In this document: piece by piece, positions 25,334 to 33,855 of the stretch
How the letters are laid out: every line of letters starts with the position of its first letter
How positions within the stretch are numbered: the first letter of the stretch is position 1
Origin: an uncultured Rhizobiaceae bacterium
GTDB lineage: Bacteria; Pseudomonadota; Alphaproteobacteria; Rhizobiales; Rhizobiaceae
Direction of reading: 5' to 3'
Assembly (NCBI GenBank): GCA_947259295.1
Contig: CAMYMG010000028.1
Span: 1-64,000 of the forward strand
Length of the DNA stretch: 64,000 nt
Made by a program: the position numbers and the translations under genes
The notes under the pieces: generated by a model
The model's input: the letters and a program-made list of their open reading frames with translations, nothing else
The model's database searches: none
Told to the model about the DNA's origin: nothing

Positions 25334-25342
25334 GCGCTCCGG

Positions 25343-26227
25343 TCAGGCCCGCTTGTCCCGGTTCGGCAGGGTAAGGTTGCGGAACTGCACCATGGCCATG
25401 GGTTGGGACAGGCTGCGCGCGTCGGTTTCGAGTTGCAGTTCGTCGGCACCGCGCTTGGCCGTGCGCGCGAGTATCTCATAGACCGCCGCGGTCGACGATT
25501 GCAGGGCCTTGGCGTCGGGCTGTCCGGCGCGCAGGCGGGCCAGGAACACGGCCCCGGTAAGATCCCCCAAGCCGTTGGGCGGGCCGGCGATGGCCCTGTG
25601 TTCGGCCAGCATGACGTCGAACGGGGTGACCAGCAGGTTGCCGATGCCGCCGGCGATCATCGAGGGCGCCGACGTGACCAATGTCCTTTCGGGTCCAAGC
25701 GCCTGCGCCGCCGCGATCGCCGATTGCAGGTCCGCCGTGCTCTCCTGGGTCAGCCACTCCAGCTCGAACCGGTTTGGCGTGGCGATGTCGGCAATCGGTA
25801 TCAACTGGTCGCGCATGGCCTCGGCGACGGCATCCGGCACATAGAGCCCCGCAGAGTCACCGATCACCGGGTCGCAGACGTAGAGCGCGTCGGGATTCTT
25901 GCGTTTGACGGCCGCAACGAGGGCCGCGACGTCGGCAGCCTGTGCCGCGTCGCCAAGATAGCCGGACAGCACTCCCGCCACCTCGCCGAGCCAGGGAGCG
26001 CGCTGCAGGTCCTGCATGAAGGCCCAAAACTCTTCGCGGTCCGGCACGATTCGCGTCGCGGGTCCGTGTCCCGGGTGCCAGGGAAGCGTGACTGTCGGAA
26101 CCGCCCATACGGGGTGTCCGAGCGTCTCCAGTGCAAAGACTGCGGCGCGGTTGCCGACGGAGCCGCGCGCCACATGGCTGGAAATGACGATGACCGCTCT
26201 TGGCGGTTCGCCGGCAGGAATATTCAT
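25343..26227 (-). CDS. pdxY: Pyridoxal kinase PdxY
   Basis: Phosphorylates pyridoxal to PLP in the vitamin B6 salvage pathway. 294 residues with the ribokinase-like fold: VISSHVARGSVGNRAAVFALETLG (N-terminal substrate loop, shown in part), VCDPVIGD, TPNRFELEWLT and NGLGDLTGAVFLARLRAG, the anion-hole and catalytic-Asp motif. It lies 1 bp after the stop of a small membrane-protein gene on the same strand, so the two are co-transcribed. Confidence 0.94.
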   Translation of the reverse strand: MNIPAGEPPRAVIVISSHVARGSVGNRAAVFALETLGHPVWAVPTVTLPWHPGHGPATRIVPDREEFWAFMQDLQRAPWLGEVAGVLSGYLGDAAQAADVAALVAAVKRKNPDALYVCDPVIGDSAGLYVPDAVAEAMRDQLIPIADIATPNRFELEWLTQESTADLQSAIAAAQALGPERTLVTSAPSMIAGGIGNLLVTPFDVMLAEHRAIAGPPNGLGDLTGAVFLARLRAGQPDAKALQSSTAAVYEILARTAKRGADELQLETDARSLSQPMAMVQFRNLTLPNRDKRA

Positions 26228-26228
26228 T

Positions 26229-26489
26229 TCAGTTGCCGCCCCTCGTGACGAAAATTGCCAACCAGATAATCAGTCCGACGACCAGCAGCAAACCGAGCAC
26301 CCGGCCAATCCTGGTGCCCCAATATTCGATCCGGTCCTGCGGGTCTATGTCGGCGGCCGTGACATGGTCGTGCGCGCGCCGCGCGACACGGTCGACCACA
26401 CCGCGGCCACCGCTTTCCGCCTCGCGCCCGACACGCTCGATAATGCGGCGCGATTCACGCGGGCCGTCTTCGTGCCTGTTGTCCGACAT
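26229..26489 (-). CDS. Small C-terminally anchored membrane protein
   Basis: An 86-residue protein from ATG 26487-26489. Residues 1-60 are highly charged and polar (MSDNRHEDGPRESRRIIERV), and residues about 61-82 form one membrane helix (VLGLLLVVGLIIWLAIFV). The long cytosolic domain and short tail suggest a tail-anchored topology. It is immediately upstream of pdxY. No function is known to me. Confidence 0.7.
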   Translation of the reverse strand: MSDNRHEDGPRESRRIIERVGREAESGGRGVVDRVARRAHDHVTAADIDPQDRIEYWGTRIGRVLGLLLVVGLIIWLAIFVTRGGN

Positions 26490-26648
26490 CCGGCTGTTCC
26501 CTCGACTGGTCCCGAATCTAGCGGGCCCGACCCGTCGCCCACAATAGTGGCGCGAAATCTCCCACCGGTTTCCCACGCCAACGGTTCTCTAATGCGGCGA
26601 ATATGGTAAGCATGACCGCGCATTGCACGCGAATTTGGGGGATATTCG

Positions 26649-27272
26649 ATGACTGCCCGACGCCTGGTACAGCCTTCCCTGATCGGTCCGATTCGTGCGT
26701 TCGTCGTGCTGATGATTGCAATGCCGCTGCTGACGGCCTGCGGCTACAACACGATCCCGACGGCCGAGGAACAGGCCAAGGCGGCGTGGAGCGAGGTGCT
26801 GAACCAGTACCAGCGTCGCGCCGACCTCATTCCGAACCTGGTCCAGACGGTCAAAGGCTACGCGGCCCACGAGAAGGAGGTGCTCGAGGGCGTTGTCGAG
26901 GCACGCGCCAGGGCGACCCAGGTTACCCTTCCGGCCGACGCGCTCAGCAATCCCGAGGCCTTCAGGGCCTTCCAGGAAGGGCAGGCGGGGCTGACGAGCG
27001 CCCTCTCGCGGCTGCTGGCCGTGGTGGAGAACTATCCCGACCTCAAGGCGAACCAGAATTTCCTCGCGCTGCAGGCGCAACTCGAAGGCACGGAGAACCG
27101 GATCGCGGTCGCGCGGCGCGACTATATCGAGGCCGTCCGAGTCTACAACACAACGCTTAGGACCTTCCCGTCCGTCATCTGGGCGTCGCTCTGGTTCACC
27201 GACAACAAGCCGTTCGAGAACTTTACCGCATCAGAAGGCGCCACAGAGCCGCCGAAGGTCGACTTCAACTAG
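26649..27272 (+). CDS. lemA: LemA family protein
   Basis: A 207-residue LemA protein. An N-terminal membrane anchor ending in LLTACG may be a lipobox, with the cysteine near residue 34. A helical LemA domain follows with the canonical YQRRADLIPNLVQTVKGYA, ENRIAVARRDYIEAVRVYN and FPSVIWASLWF. Its cellular role is unsettled. It heads a three-gene cluster with two TPM-domain proteins, the usual neighbourhood of lemA. Confidence 0.93.
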   Translation: MTARRLVQPSLIGPIRAFVVLMIAMPLLTACGYNTIPTAEEQAKAAWSEVLNQYQRRADLIPNLVQTVKGYAAHEKEVLEGVVEARARATQVTLPADALSNPEAFRAFQEGQAGLTSALSRLLAVVENYPDLKANQNFLALQAQLEGTENRIAVARRDYIEAVRVYNTTLRTFPSVIWASLWFTDNKPFENFTASEGATEPPKVDFN

Positions 27273-27294
27273 CCGAAACCGATCGGGCACAGCG

Positions 27295-28176
27295 ATGGCG
27301 GGTAACGCAGGCAGGCGCTCAGCAGTACCCGGCAGTGCAACTGCCGCTCCACCTGACTTCCGGCACCGCTTCCGTCCATTCGGGGTCGCATTCGCGTTGC
27401 TGCTCGCCCTTTTCTTCCCGCTGATTGCGAGCGCGGCAGAGCTTCCCGCGTTGACCGGGCGCGTGGTCGACAATGCCGGCATCATCAATGCCGAGAGCAC
27501 GACGGCGCTGGTCCGGAAGCTGGCGGATTTCGAGGCCAAGTCATCCGACCAGATCGTCGTCGCGACGATCCCCAGCCTCGATGGCGAGCCGATCGAACCC
27601 TACGCCAACCGGCTGTTTCGCGCCTGGCATCTGGGACAGGCGGGGGAAGACAACGGAATCCTGCTGCTGGTCGCCCCCAGTGACCGCAAGATGCGTATCG
27701 AGGTCGGCTATGGCCTGGAAGGCACTCTCACGGACCTTCACGCCAAGCTCATCATTGAAAACACCATGGTGCCGGCCTTTCGCGCCGGAGACTTTTCCGG
27801 CGGCATCTCGCGTGCTGTCGACGACATCGTGATGGTGCTGGAGGGAAACGGTGCAGAGCTGGAGGCCCGGGCGCGCCGTAACCAGAATAGCGGCCCACCC
27901 GGCGCGGACATCGCCGCCATCCTGTTCATCGCGGTCTGGGCATCGCTATTCTTCGGCGGGTTTGCTTTCGCCATCCTGCCGAGAATGTTCGGCAGGAAGC
28001 TCGGCGCCGGCCGCTACGAATGGCTGGGGATGACATTTCACTATGGCGGCCGCTCGGGCTCGTCGGGCGGCGGCTGGTCTTCCGGCTCCTCCGGCTGGTC
28101 GGGCGGTTCGTCGGGCGGCGGCTTTTCCGGGGGCGGTGGATCCTCGGGCGGCGGCGGATCGTCGGGGAGCTGGTAG
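27295..28176 (+). CDS. TPM-domain (YgcG-type) membrane protein with Gly/Ser tail
   Basis: A 293-residue protein. A signal or anchor span (about residues 27-46) is followed by an extracytoplasmic TPM domain (about 50-185, VVDNAGIINAESTTALVRKL, RIEVGYGLEG, AFRAGDFSGGI), a second span (about 205-228) and a low-complexity Gly/Ser/Trp tail over the last 35 residues. TPM proteins have been reported as phosphatase-like or chaperone-like. It lies 22 bp after lemA and directly abuts the next TPM gene. Confidence 0.9.
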   Translation: MAGNAGRRSAVPGSATAAPPDFRHRFRPFGVAFALLLALFFPLIASAAELPALTGRVVDNAGIINAESTTALVRKLADFEAKSSDQIVVATIPSLDGEPIEPYANRLFRAWHLGQAGEDNGILLLVAPSDRKMRIEVGYGLEGTLTDLHAKLIIENTMVPAFRAGDFSGGISRAVDDIVMVLEGNGAELEARARRNQNSGPPGADIAAILFIAVWASLFFGGFAFAILPRMFGRKLGAGRYEWLGMTFHYGGRSGSSGGGWSSGSSGWSGGSSGGGFSGGGGSSGGGGSSGSW

Positions 28177-28812
28177 ATGACCAGGAGCGTGACGGAAGAG
28201 GAACATGCAAGGATTGCCGAGGCCATCCGCAAGGCCGAGGCCAATACGGCCGGCGAAATCTATTGCGTCGTTGCGCATGCCAGCGACAGCTACTTTTTCT
28301 CGGCCGGCCTTATCGTGGTCGCCTCGAGCCTGCTTGCCAGCCTCGGTGTCGCCTATCTGCTCGAGGTCTGGTGGCTCGATGTCCGTACGCCGTTCTTCGT
28401 CGCGGCCCAGATCCTGGCATCGGCAGCGGCTCTGGCGCTCATTTATGCGTTCCCCGGGCTACGTTCTCGCCTCGCGCCCCGCCGCTGGCAATTCATGCGC
28501 GCGCACGACAATGCGCGGAAGCAGTTCCTGGCCCGCAACGTCCATCGCACCACGGCCAGGACCGGCGTGCTCATTTTCGTGTCGCTCGCCGAACGCTATG
28601 CCGAAGTCGTCGCCGATTCCGGCATCAACGAGAAGGTGCCGCAGGAAGATTGGGACAGGGTGGTCGCAGAACTGATCGAGGAAGCTCGCCATGGCCGGGT
28701 CGCCGGGGGCTTCATCTCGGCAGTCGGCCAGGTCGGCCGCATGCTGGCGCAGCACTTCCCGGCGCAGGCCGGAGACGTCAACGAGCTCGAGGATCATCTC
28801 GTCGAAATCTGA
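28177..28812 (+). CDS. Second TPM-domain membrane protein
   Basis: A 211-residue protein whose ATG directly follows the stop of the previous gene. A divergent TPM domain is interrupted: the first part (EEEHARIAEAIRKAEANTAG EIYCVV-type start) precedes two membrane spans (about residues 40-90), and the second part (TGVLIFVSLAERYAEVVAD and KVPQEDWDRVVAEL) follows. This matches the short TPM partners found after LemA and YgcG. Function unknown; probably forms a membrane assembly with its neighbours. Confidence 0.85.
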   Translation: MTRSVTEEEHARIAEAIRKAEANTAGEIYCVVAHASDSYFFSAGLIVVASSLLASLGVAYLLEVWWLDVRTPFFVAAQILASAAALALIYAFPGLRSRLAPRRWQFMRAHDNARKQFLARNVHRTTARTGVLIFVSLAERYAEVVADSGINEKVPQEDWDRVVAELIEEARHGRVAGGFISAVGQVGRMLAQHFPAQAGDVNELEDHLVEI

Positions 28813-28906
28813 TTCTTTATTGGCACGGTAGACTGTGGGCTGATCGCCGCGCTTCATGATTAGCCGCTTGCCAGAGAGTCAGACTGGCAGCTATGGTTAA
28901 CAAATC

Positions 28907-29413
28907 ATGAATACGATCACGATCGAAATCCGGAAGGCAGAACCGCGCGACGCGGATGCGATCGCCGACGTTCATCAGCAGGCCTGGCTCGGTGCCTATT
29001 CCGGTATTATCCCGCACCGCGCGCTGAGCGTCATGATCAGCCGCCGCGGTGCCGAATGGTGGGGCAACGCCATCCGGCGCGCCGCGACCGTGCTCGTCGT
29101 GGAAATCGGCGGAATCGTTGCCGGCTATGCCACGATCGGCAAGAATCGTGCCCGCGAACTGAGTCAGCAAGGCGAAATATACGAGCTCTACCTGCGTCCC
29201 GAGTATCAGGGCATCGGGCTGGGCAGCCGCCTGTTTGCCGCGGCCCGACAGCGGCTTGCCGAATCCGGCCTGGCCGGAATGGTGGTGTGGGCGCTCGAGG
29301 AGAATGCCGGGGCGCTGTCCTTCTATGAGGGTGCCGGCGGGCGGGATGTCGCCGAGGGCATCGAGATATTCGATCACAAGGCCGTCAAGAAGGTCGCGTT
29401 CGTCTGGGACTGA
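28907..29413 (+). CDS. GNAT-family N-acetyltransferase
   Basis: A 168-residue acetyltransferase. IRKAEPRDADAIADVHQQAW is the usual GNAT start. The acetyl-CoA-binding motif A is ELYLRPEYQGIGLGSRLFAAAR, with the Q-x-x-G-I-G-L-G pyrophosphate loop, and ENAGALSFYEGAGG is motif B. The acceptor is unknown. It stands alone, between the TPM cluster and the pyrophosphatase gene, with its own start ATG at 28907. Confidence 0.9.
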   Translation: MNTITIEIRKAEPRDADAIADVHQQAWLGAYSGIIPHRALSVMISRRGAEWWGNAIRRAATVLVVEIGGIVAGYATIGKNRARELSQQGEIYELYLRPEYQGIGLGSRLFAAARQRLAESGLAGMVVWALEENAGALSFYEGAGGRDVAEGIEIFDHKAVKKVAFVWD

Positions 29414-29484
29414 AATCGAACTGACGCATTGCGTCCGGCGCATCCTGCCGCTATCGGTCCGGGATCATCAAAGGGACGCACACA

Positions 29485-30018
29485 ATGCGCATCGAAGCCA
29501 TTCCGAGCGGCAACAATCCGCCCGAAGACATCAACGTCATCATCGAGGTGCCGATCGGCGGCGAGCCGATCAAGTACGAGATGGACAAGGATTCCGGAAC
29601 GCTTTTCGTCGACCGGTTCCTGCATACCTCGATGCGCTATCCCGGCAACTACGGCTTCGTCCCGCACACTCTGTCGGGCGACGGAGACCCGATCGACGTG
29701 CTGGTGTGCAACACGCGCGCCCTGGTTCCCGGCTGTGTCATCAACGTACGGCCGATCGGCGTGCTGGTGATGGAAGACAATGCCGGCCAGGACGAGAAGA
29801 TCATCGCCGTGCCGTCGCCGAAGCTGACGCTGCGCTATGAAGCCGTCACCGAATACAAGCAGCTGCCCGAGATTACACGCCAGCAGGTGCAGCACTTTTT
29901 CGAGCACTACAAGGATCTCGAACCCGGCAAATGGGTGAAGATCGATGGCTGGTACGACGCCGCTACGGCCAAGAAGATGATCGTCGAGGCCGTCGAACGC
30001 GGTGCGCAGAATCGCTAG
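29485..30018 (+). CDS. ppa: Inorganic pyrophosphatase (family I)
   Basis: Hydrolyses pyrophosphate and so drives biosynthetic reactions. 177 residues, the normal length. Signatures: [29 protein letters not shown], and the metal-binding DGDPIDVLV with its three aspartates. The ATG at 29485 follows AAAGGGA. Its 3' end converges with a minus-strand exported protein gene 7 bp away. Confidence 0.97.
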   Translation: MRIEAIPSGNNPPEDINVIIEVPIGGEPIKYEMDKDSGTLFVDRFLHTSMRYPGNYGFVPHTLSGDGDPIDVLVCNTRALVPGCVINVRPIGVLVMEDNAGQDEKIIAVPSPKLTLRYEAVTEYKQLPEITRQQVQHFFEHYKDLEPGKWVKIDGWYDAATAKKMIVEAVERGAQNR

Positions 30019-30025
30019 AACGCTG

Positions 30026-30619
30026 CTATTCGCTGCGCTGGAATCGCGGCATCGGTTCACCGACCGAGACGGGCCGTTCGGTGCCGCAGGCAAAATCACG
30101 GGCGTGCTCGTCGGCAATTTCCCGGGCCTTCTCATTGGCCCCGGGTTGGCCGCCTGCCAGGACCAGACCGACGACGCAGCCGTCACGCTCTGCCGGCTGG
30201 CCGACCCTGGACACGACGAGAACCTCCGTCGTGCCGCCGCCGTCGTCCGTGGAAACCGACCGGCGATGAATGGTCGCAAAAGGTACGGAGCGCCCGTTCT
30301 CCGTAGCAAGCCGCCACTCGATCTTGGGTCCGCTCGCATTGAACGCGGAGAAGCTCTCCCACGCCGGGCCTTCGGCACCGGAGGGTGGGAAGCCATAGAA
30401 GAGCGAGTCTCTCAGGTCGCTGGTACGGAGAAACACGGGATAGCCGCGATGCCCGTTGCAGACCAGATCGGCCCATTCGCCGTCGCTCTCCTCGGCGGCC
30501 GCAAGAACCGTGCAGTCCTTTTCGGGATCGAGATCGGAATAGGCGCTCGACAGGTCGCTTGCCGACGCTGCCTGGCACGCAGCGGCCGTAATCAACGCGG
30601 AGAGGAAAAGGGTCTTCAT
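30026..30619 (-). CDS. Exported hypothetical protein
   Basis: A 197-residue protein from ATG 30617-30619 (GAGG upstream). The signal peptide MKTLFLSALITAAACQAASA is clear. The mature protein has paired cysteines (EKDCTVLAAA, ADLVCNGHRGYPVF) and a central TEVLVVSRVGQPAERDGCVVG block. Probably periplasmic; I do not recognise a family. Convergent with ppa. Confidence 0.75.
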   Translation of the reverse strand: MKTLFLSALITAAACQAASASDLSSAYSDLDPEKDCTVLAAAEESDGEWADLVCNGHRGYPVFLRTSDLRDSLFYGFPPSGAEGPAWESFSAFNASGPKIEWRLATENGRSVPFATIHRRSVSTDDGGGTTEVLVVSRVGQPAERDGCVVGLVLAGGQPGANEKAREIADEHARDFACGTERPVSVGEPMPRFQRSE

Positions 30620-30649
30620 GTCATGCCTCGGTCGCAAGATGGGCCGAGA

Positions 30650-30991
30650 CTAGCGCGCTTCCGGGCCGGGAGCCAGCTTGAGCCTCGAAGCGAGCGAACC
30701 GGCCAACCGACCGGCGTCTCCGGTCAAGCGCACGGTCTTCAGACGCGCGGTCGATCCCGAGGCGACGCGCACATCCGTTCTGGGAACGCCGAGCCAGCCA
30801 GCGATGAGCTGTTCCAACGCGGCGTTGGCAGCGCCCTTCTCGGGCAGCGCGCGTACCCTCGCAACCAGATGGCTGGCACCATCGGCGCCTTGGCCGATGC
30901 CGTCCACCGCGTCGAGCGAAGAGCGCGGCGTCAACCGGACAAACAGATCAATCCCGTCCGGCCGTGTCCGGAAGCAGCTGCGCTCGCGCAC
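30650..30991 (-). CDS. DUF167 (YggU/UPF0235) family protein
   Basis: A 113-residue protein starting at GTG 30989-30991, with GAAGG upstream. RLTPRSSLDAVDGI, VRALPEKGAANAALEQLIA and VRVASGSTARLKTVRLTG are the DUF167 landmarks. Function unknown. It begins 5 bp after the stop of the YggT gene; YggT-DUF167 is a widespread pair. A longer forced frame runs back through the YggT gene but is not a credible start. Confidence 0.9.
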   Translation of the reverse strand: MRERSCFRTRPDGIDLFVRLTPRSSLDAVDGIGQGADGASHLVARVRALPEKGAANAALEQLIAGWLGVPRTDVRVASGSTARLKTVRLTGDAGRLAGSLASRLKLAPGPEAR

Positions 30992-30996
30992 GGCCT

Positions 30997-31290
30997 TCAG
31001 GCCAGCAGGGCGGGCGCTACGGTGGTCACGATGAACTGCCGGACGAAGAACAGTAGCAGCAGCAGGATGATCGGCGAGATATCGATGCCCCCGAGATCCG
31101 GCATGAAGCGTCGGATGGGCCGCAGCGCTGGTTCGGTCAGGCGAAACAGCATATTGCCGATGGCGCCGACGAACTGGTTGCGCGGATTGACCACGTTGAA
31201 GGCGTAGAGCCATGAGAAAATGGCCGAGCCGATGATGATCCACCAGTAAAGGTCGAGCGCCATGACGACGGTCTGTATGAGGGCAAGCAT
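30997..31290 (-). CDS. YggT-family membrane protein
   Basis: A 97-residue inner-membrane protein with two to three hydrophobic segments (about residues 8-30 and 70-95) around the conserved YggT stretch [14 protein letters not shown] and [19 protein letters not shown]. Family members have been linked to osmotic tolerance and cell-envelope maintenance, without a known mechanism. First gene of a pair with DUF167. Confidence 0.93.
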   Translation of the reverse strand: MLALIQTVVMALDLYWWIIIGSAIFSWLYAFNVVNPRNQFVGAIGNMLFRLTEPALRPIRRFMPDLGGIDISPIILLLLLFFVRQFIVTTVAPALLA

Positions 31291-31408
31291 CCCGTTCTCC
31301 AGTTTGTCCGCGACATGTAGCCACTGACGGACAATGCGGCAAGTCCGGCAGCCTAGCGGATGCTTGACAGGCCAGCGAAGCGGTCGATAAATGCGCCATC
31401 CGCTGGAC

Positions 31409-31484
<76 letters not shown>

Positions 31485-31569
31485 GCGGATTGTCCATCGC
31501 GATGATCCGATCAGAATCCATGGAGCAGGTACCGGGCCGAAGGCCCGCGATGACGATGGTTTCCGGGCC

Positions 31570-32424
31570 TCAGCGGTCGATGGCCATCAGCTGATACCTG
31601 CCGGATTGATGCGCGACCCTGGCCAGGCCGGGATAGTCGATATGCATGCCGGCGACGATCTCGCCACTGGCGGCGACCTCTCTGAAGACTGCAAGGCGTG
31701 TGGCGATCGCCTGTGCGGTGTCCGCATCGCTGACAACACCGCTTTCGGGCAGCAGAACCTGCACTGAGGGAACATTCACGATATCGCCCCAGATCAGCAT
31801 GGTTCCTCCCGCCCCACCGATGCGGAATCCGGTGTGCCCGGGCGAGTGGCCGGGCAGGGGAACGGCCACGATGCCGGGCAGGATCTCACCAGGTTCGAAC
31901 CGCTCCAGTCTTTGCGCATAGGGGGCGAGTGCGGCGCGTGCTATGGCGAGCCCATCCGGGTCCGGGTGACCCGACGCTTCGCCATCGAGCCAGTAGGCCG
32001 CCTCTGTCGCGGCAACCAGAATTCGCGCGCGCGGGTAGGTTGCGGAGCCATCGGGCCGGATAAGCCCCCGGCAGTGGTCACCATGCAGATGGGAAAGGAG
32101 GACGATGTCGATCTCTTCCGGCCCGACTCCGGCTTTCCGGAGGCTGGCCGGGAGATGGCCCGCGGAAAGCATCATGCCTTCGCCTAGACCGCTGTCGATC
32201 AGAATGGTCGGTTTCCCCGGCCTCTGTAGAAGAAAGGCGTTGATATCGATTCTGGCCATGCCTGGGCGGTGCAAGCGCGTGAGCGCATCCGCGATCTCCG
32301 TGGCGGATAGACCCGTCACAAAGTGCTCGAGAGGCAGTTCGAAGTAGCCGTCGCTGAGGGCCGTGATCGTGATGTCGCCCAGTCGATAGTTGACCAGGCT
32401 TGCACTGGTGTCGATGTCGTCCAT
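31570..32424 (-). CDS. MBL-fold metallo-hydrolase
   Basis: A 284-residue metallo-beta-lactamase-fold enzyme from ATG 32422-32424. The metal motif HLHGDHCRG is present, followed by the later ligands in PLPGHSPGHTGF, LIWGDIVN and GMHIDYPG. No signal peptide, so cytosolic. It resembles lactonase-like hydrolases (AHL lactonase group), but the substrate is uncertain. Last gene of a three-gene operon, 13 bp after the SDR gene. Confidence 0.88.
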   Translation of the reverse strand: MDDIDTSASLVNYRLGDITITALSDGYFELPLEHFVTGLSATEIADALTRLHRPGMARIDINAFLLQRPGKPTILIDSGLGEGMMLSAGHLPASLRKAGVGPEEIDIVLLSHLHGDHCRGLIRPDGSATYPRARILVAATEAAYWLDGEASGHPDPDGLAIARAALAPYAQRLERFEPGEILPGIVAVPLPGHSPGHTGFRIGGAGGTMLIWGDIVNVPSVQVLLPESGVVSDADTAQAIATRLAVFREVAASGEIVAGMHIDYPGLARVAHQSGRYQLMAIDR

Positions 32425-32437
32425 GTTCGTTTCCGTT

Positions 32438-33148
32438 TCAGGCGATGACGCCGCCGCCATCGACCCGGACGACGGTTCCGGTAGCAAAGCCGGTGGTCAT
32501 CAGGAAGATTGCAGCATTGGCGATGTCCTCAGGCTGGCCGATGCGACCCACGGGCAGGCTGTTGCGGACGCGGTCGAACATGGCCCGTTTGTCGTCGTCG
32601 TCGAGCCTGGACCAAAGTGGCGTATCGATCATGCCGGGCGAGACCGTGTTCACCCGGACCGGCTTCAACTCCAATGCCAGTCCCCTCGCTAAGGCTTCGA
32701 GCGCGGCGTTGATGGCACCCTGGAGAACCGAACTTGCGGAGGGCCGCTCCGACAGGAAACCGGAGACGAAAGTCAGGCTGCCACCCTCCTTGATCCTGGC
32801 AAGACGTGCGGTCCGATAGGCGCCCCAGAATTTGCTGTCCATGGCGGCCTGGGCGTCCTCGAGAGCCAGCTTGCGGACCGGTCCGGTCGGTGTCTGTGCG
32901 GCAGAGATGAGCACGTGATCGAATGGCTCGCTTGCGTTGAAGAACGTCGCCAGTGATTCATTATCAAGCGTGTCGAGCCGTACGGTTTGCACGTTTCCCA
33001 GCGAGCGGGCGGCGTGGTCCAGACGTTCCAGGTTGCGTCCGGCGATCGTGACCTTGGCGCGTTCTGCAAGAGCGGCCCGGGCAACCGCCAGGCCTATTCC
33101 CGAGCTTCCCCCGACAACGAGGACGGATTGATTGGTCAGTTTTGTCAT
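32438..33148 (-). CDS. Short-chain dehydrogenase/reductase (SDR)
   Basis: A 236-residue NAD(P)-dependent oxidoreductase with the cofactor loop VVGGSSGIGLAVARAAL. The usual active-site Tyr-x-x-x-Lys is not visible: around residues 137-150 one reads SSVLQGAINAALEALARGL where YxxxK is expected. This makes it an atypical or catalytically altered SDR. Second gene of the ABM-SDR-MBL operon, 9 bp from the first. Confidence 0.88.
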   Translation of the reverse strand: MTKLTNQSVLVVGGSSGIGLAVARAALAERAKVTIAGRNLERLDHAARSLGNVQTVRLDTLDNESLATFFNASEPFDHVLISAAQTPTGPVRKLALEDAQAAMDSKFWGAYRTARLARIKEGGSLTFVSGFLSERPSASSVLQGAINAALEALARGLALELKPVRVNTVSPGMIDTPLWSRLDDDDKRAMFDRVRNSLPVGRIGQPEDIANAAIFLMTTGFATGTVVRVDGGGVIA

Positions 33149-33157
33149 GGCGGGTCC

Positions 33158-33649
33158 TCAGGCCAGGTTGGCAAGCCGCCGAATATCCGGCGAGGTTGAG
33201 AGCAGGGTGTCGAAGCGGGCAGCGAGCGCCGTGAAGGCTTCGCCCTGTGCATGAGTTTCGAGCGCCGATGCATCGCGCCAGGTTTCGATCATCACGAACC
33301 TTTCGGGCGCATCGAGGTCACGGTGCAGATCGTAGCGTATGCAACCCGGCTCGCCGCGGACGACGGGCACGAGGGCGGAGAGCGCTGCGTGGAGATTTGC
33401 CTCCTGGCGGGGTCTTGCCACCAGGGTGGCAACGACGTTGATATTGTGCGCCAGCAGAACGCCTCCAAGACGATCTTGCCCTTGCAGGCCCCGATCGTCG
33501 CGGCGCTCCGTTGCGTCGGCACGATTGGCCGATGCGATCGCGTCCTCAACCAGAAGGTGACGGCCGCCGGCTTTCTCACGCGGCGGGTTGATGCCTTCGA
33601 GCGAGTTCCGGCTCATCCTCCCCGGCTGCCTGTATCCGATAAATTCCAT
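33158..33649 (-). CDS. Antibiotic-biosynthesis-monooxygenase (ABM) domain protein with N-terminal extension
   Basis: 163 residues. The C-terminal about 95 residues are a classic ABM domain (NINVVATLVARPRQEANLHA, GCIRYDLHRDLDAPERFVMI, ETHAQGEAF), usually a whole protein of about 95-100 residues that dimerises and acts as a quinol monooxygenase or a cofactor-free oxygenase. The first about 68 residues are charged and match nothing I know; they may be an added segment. ATG 33647-33649 has GGAGAG 4 nt upstream. First gene of the operon. Confidence 0.8.
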   Translation of the reverse strand: MEFIGYRQPGRMSRNSLEGINPPREKAGGRHLLVEDAIASANRADATERRDDRGLQGQDRLGGVLLAHNINVVATLVARPRQEANLHAALSALVPVVRGEPGCIRYDLHRDLDAPERFVMIETWRDASALETHAQGEAFTALAARFDTLLSTSPDIRRLANLA

Positions 33650-33702
33650 GTGGCTCTCCGCAGTGCGACTGTCCTGAGCCGGAAATGTAACTGCAGGTCA
33701 CG

Positions 33703-33747
33703 ATGTGCAATACACACAAGCGTTGCACATAGTACCCAAATGGATAC
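33703..33747. promoter_or_regulatory. Two inverted repeats upstream of the ABM operon
   Basis: A perfect inverted repeat ATGTGCAA-N12-TTGCACAT (33703-33710 and 33723-33730) is followed by GTACCC-AAAT-GGATAC (33732-33747, one mismatch). They lie 54-98 bp upstream of the ABM start (33649). The second resembles operators of HxlR-type regulators, but no regulator gene adjoins. Confidence 0.5.
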
Positions 33748-33855
33748 CATGTTTGCCGAAGCGCATCATCTCGCGTTCCGACTGCAAGCCGGTTCGATGG
33801 AGCTGGAAGTCGGCTTAATCGACGGCTCATTCTAGGCCGTCAGTCGGCAATGCCC

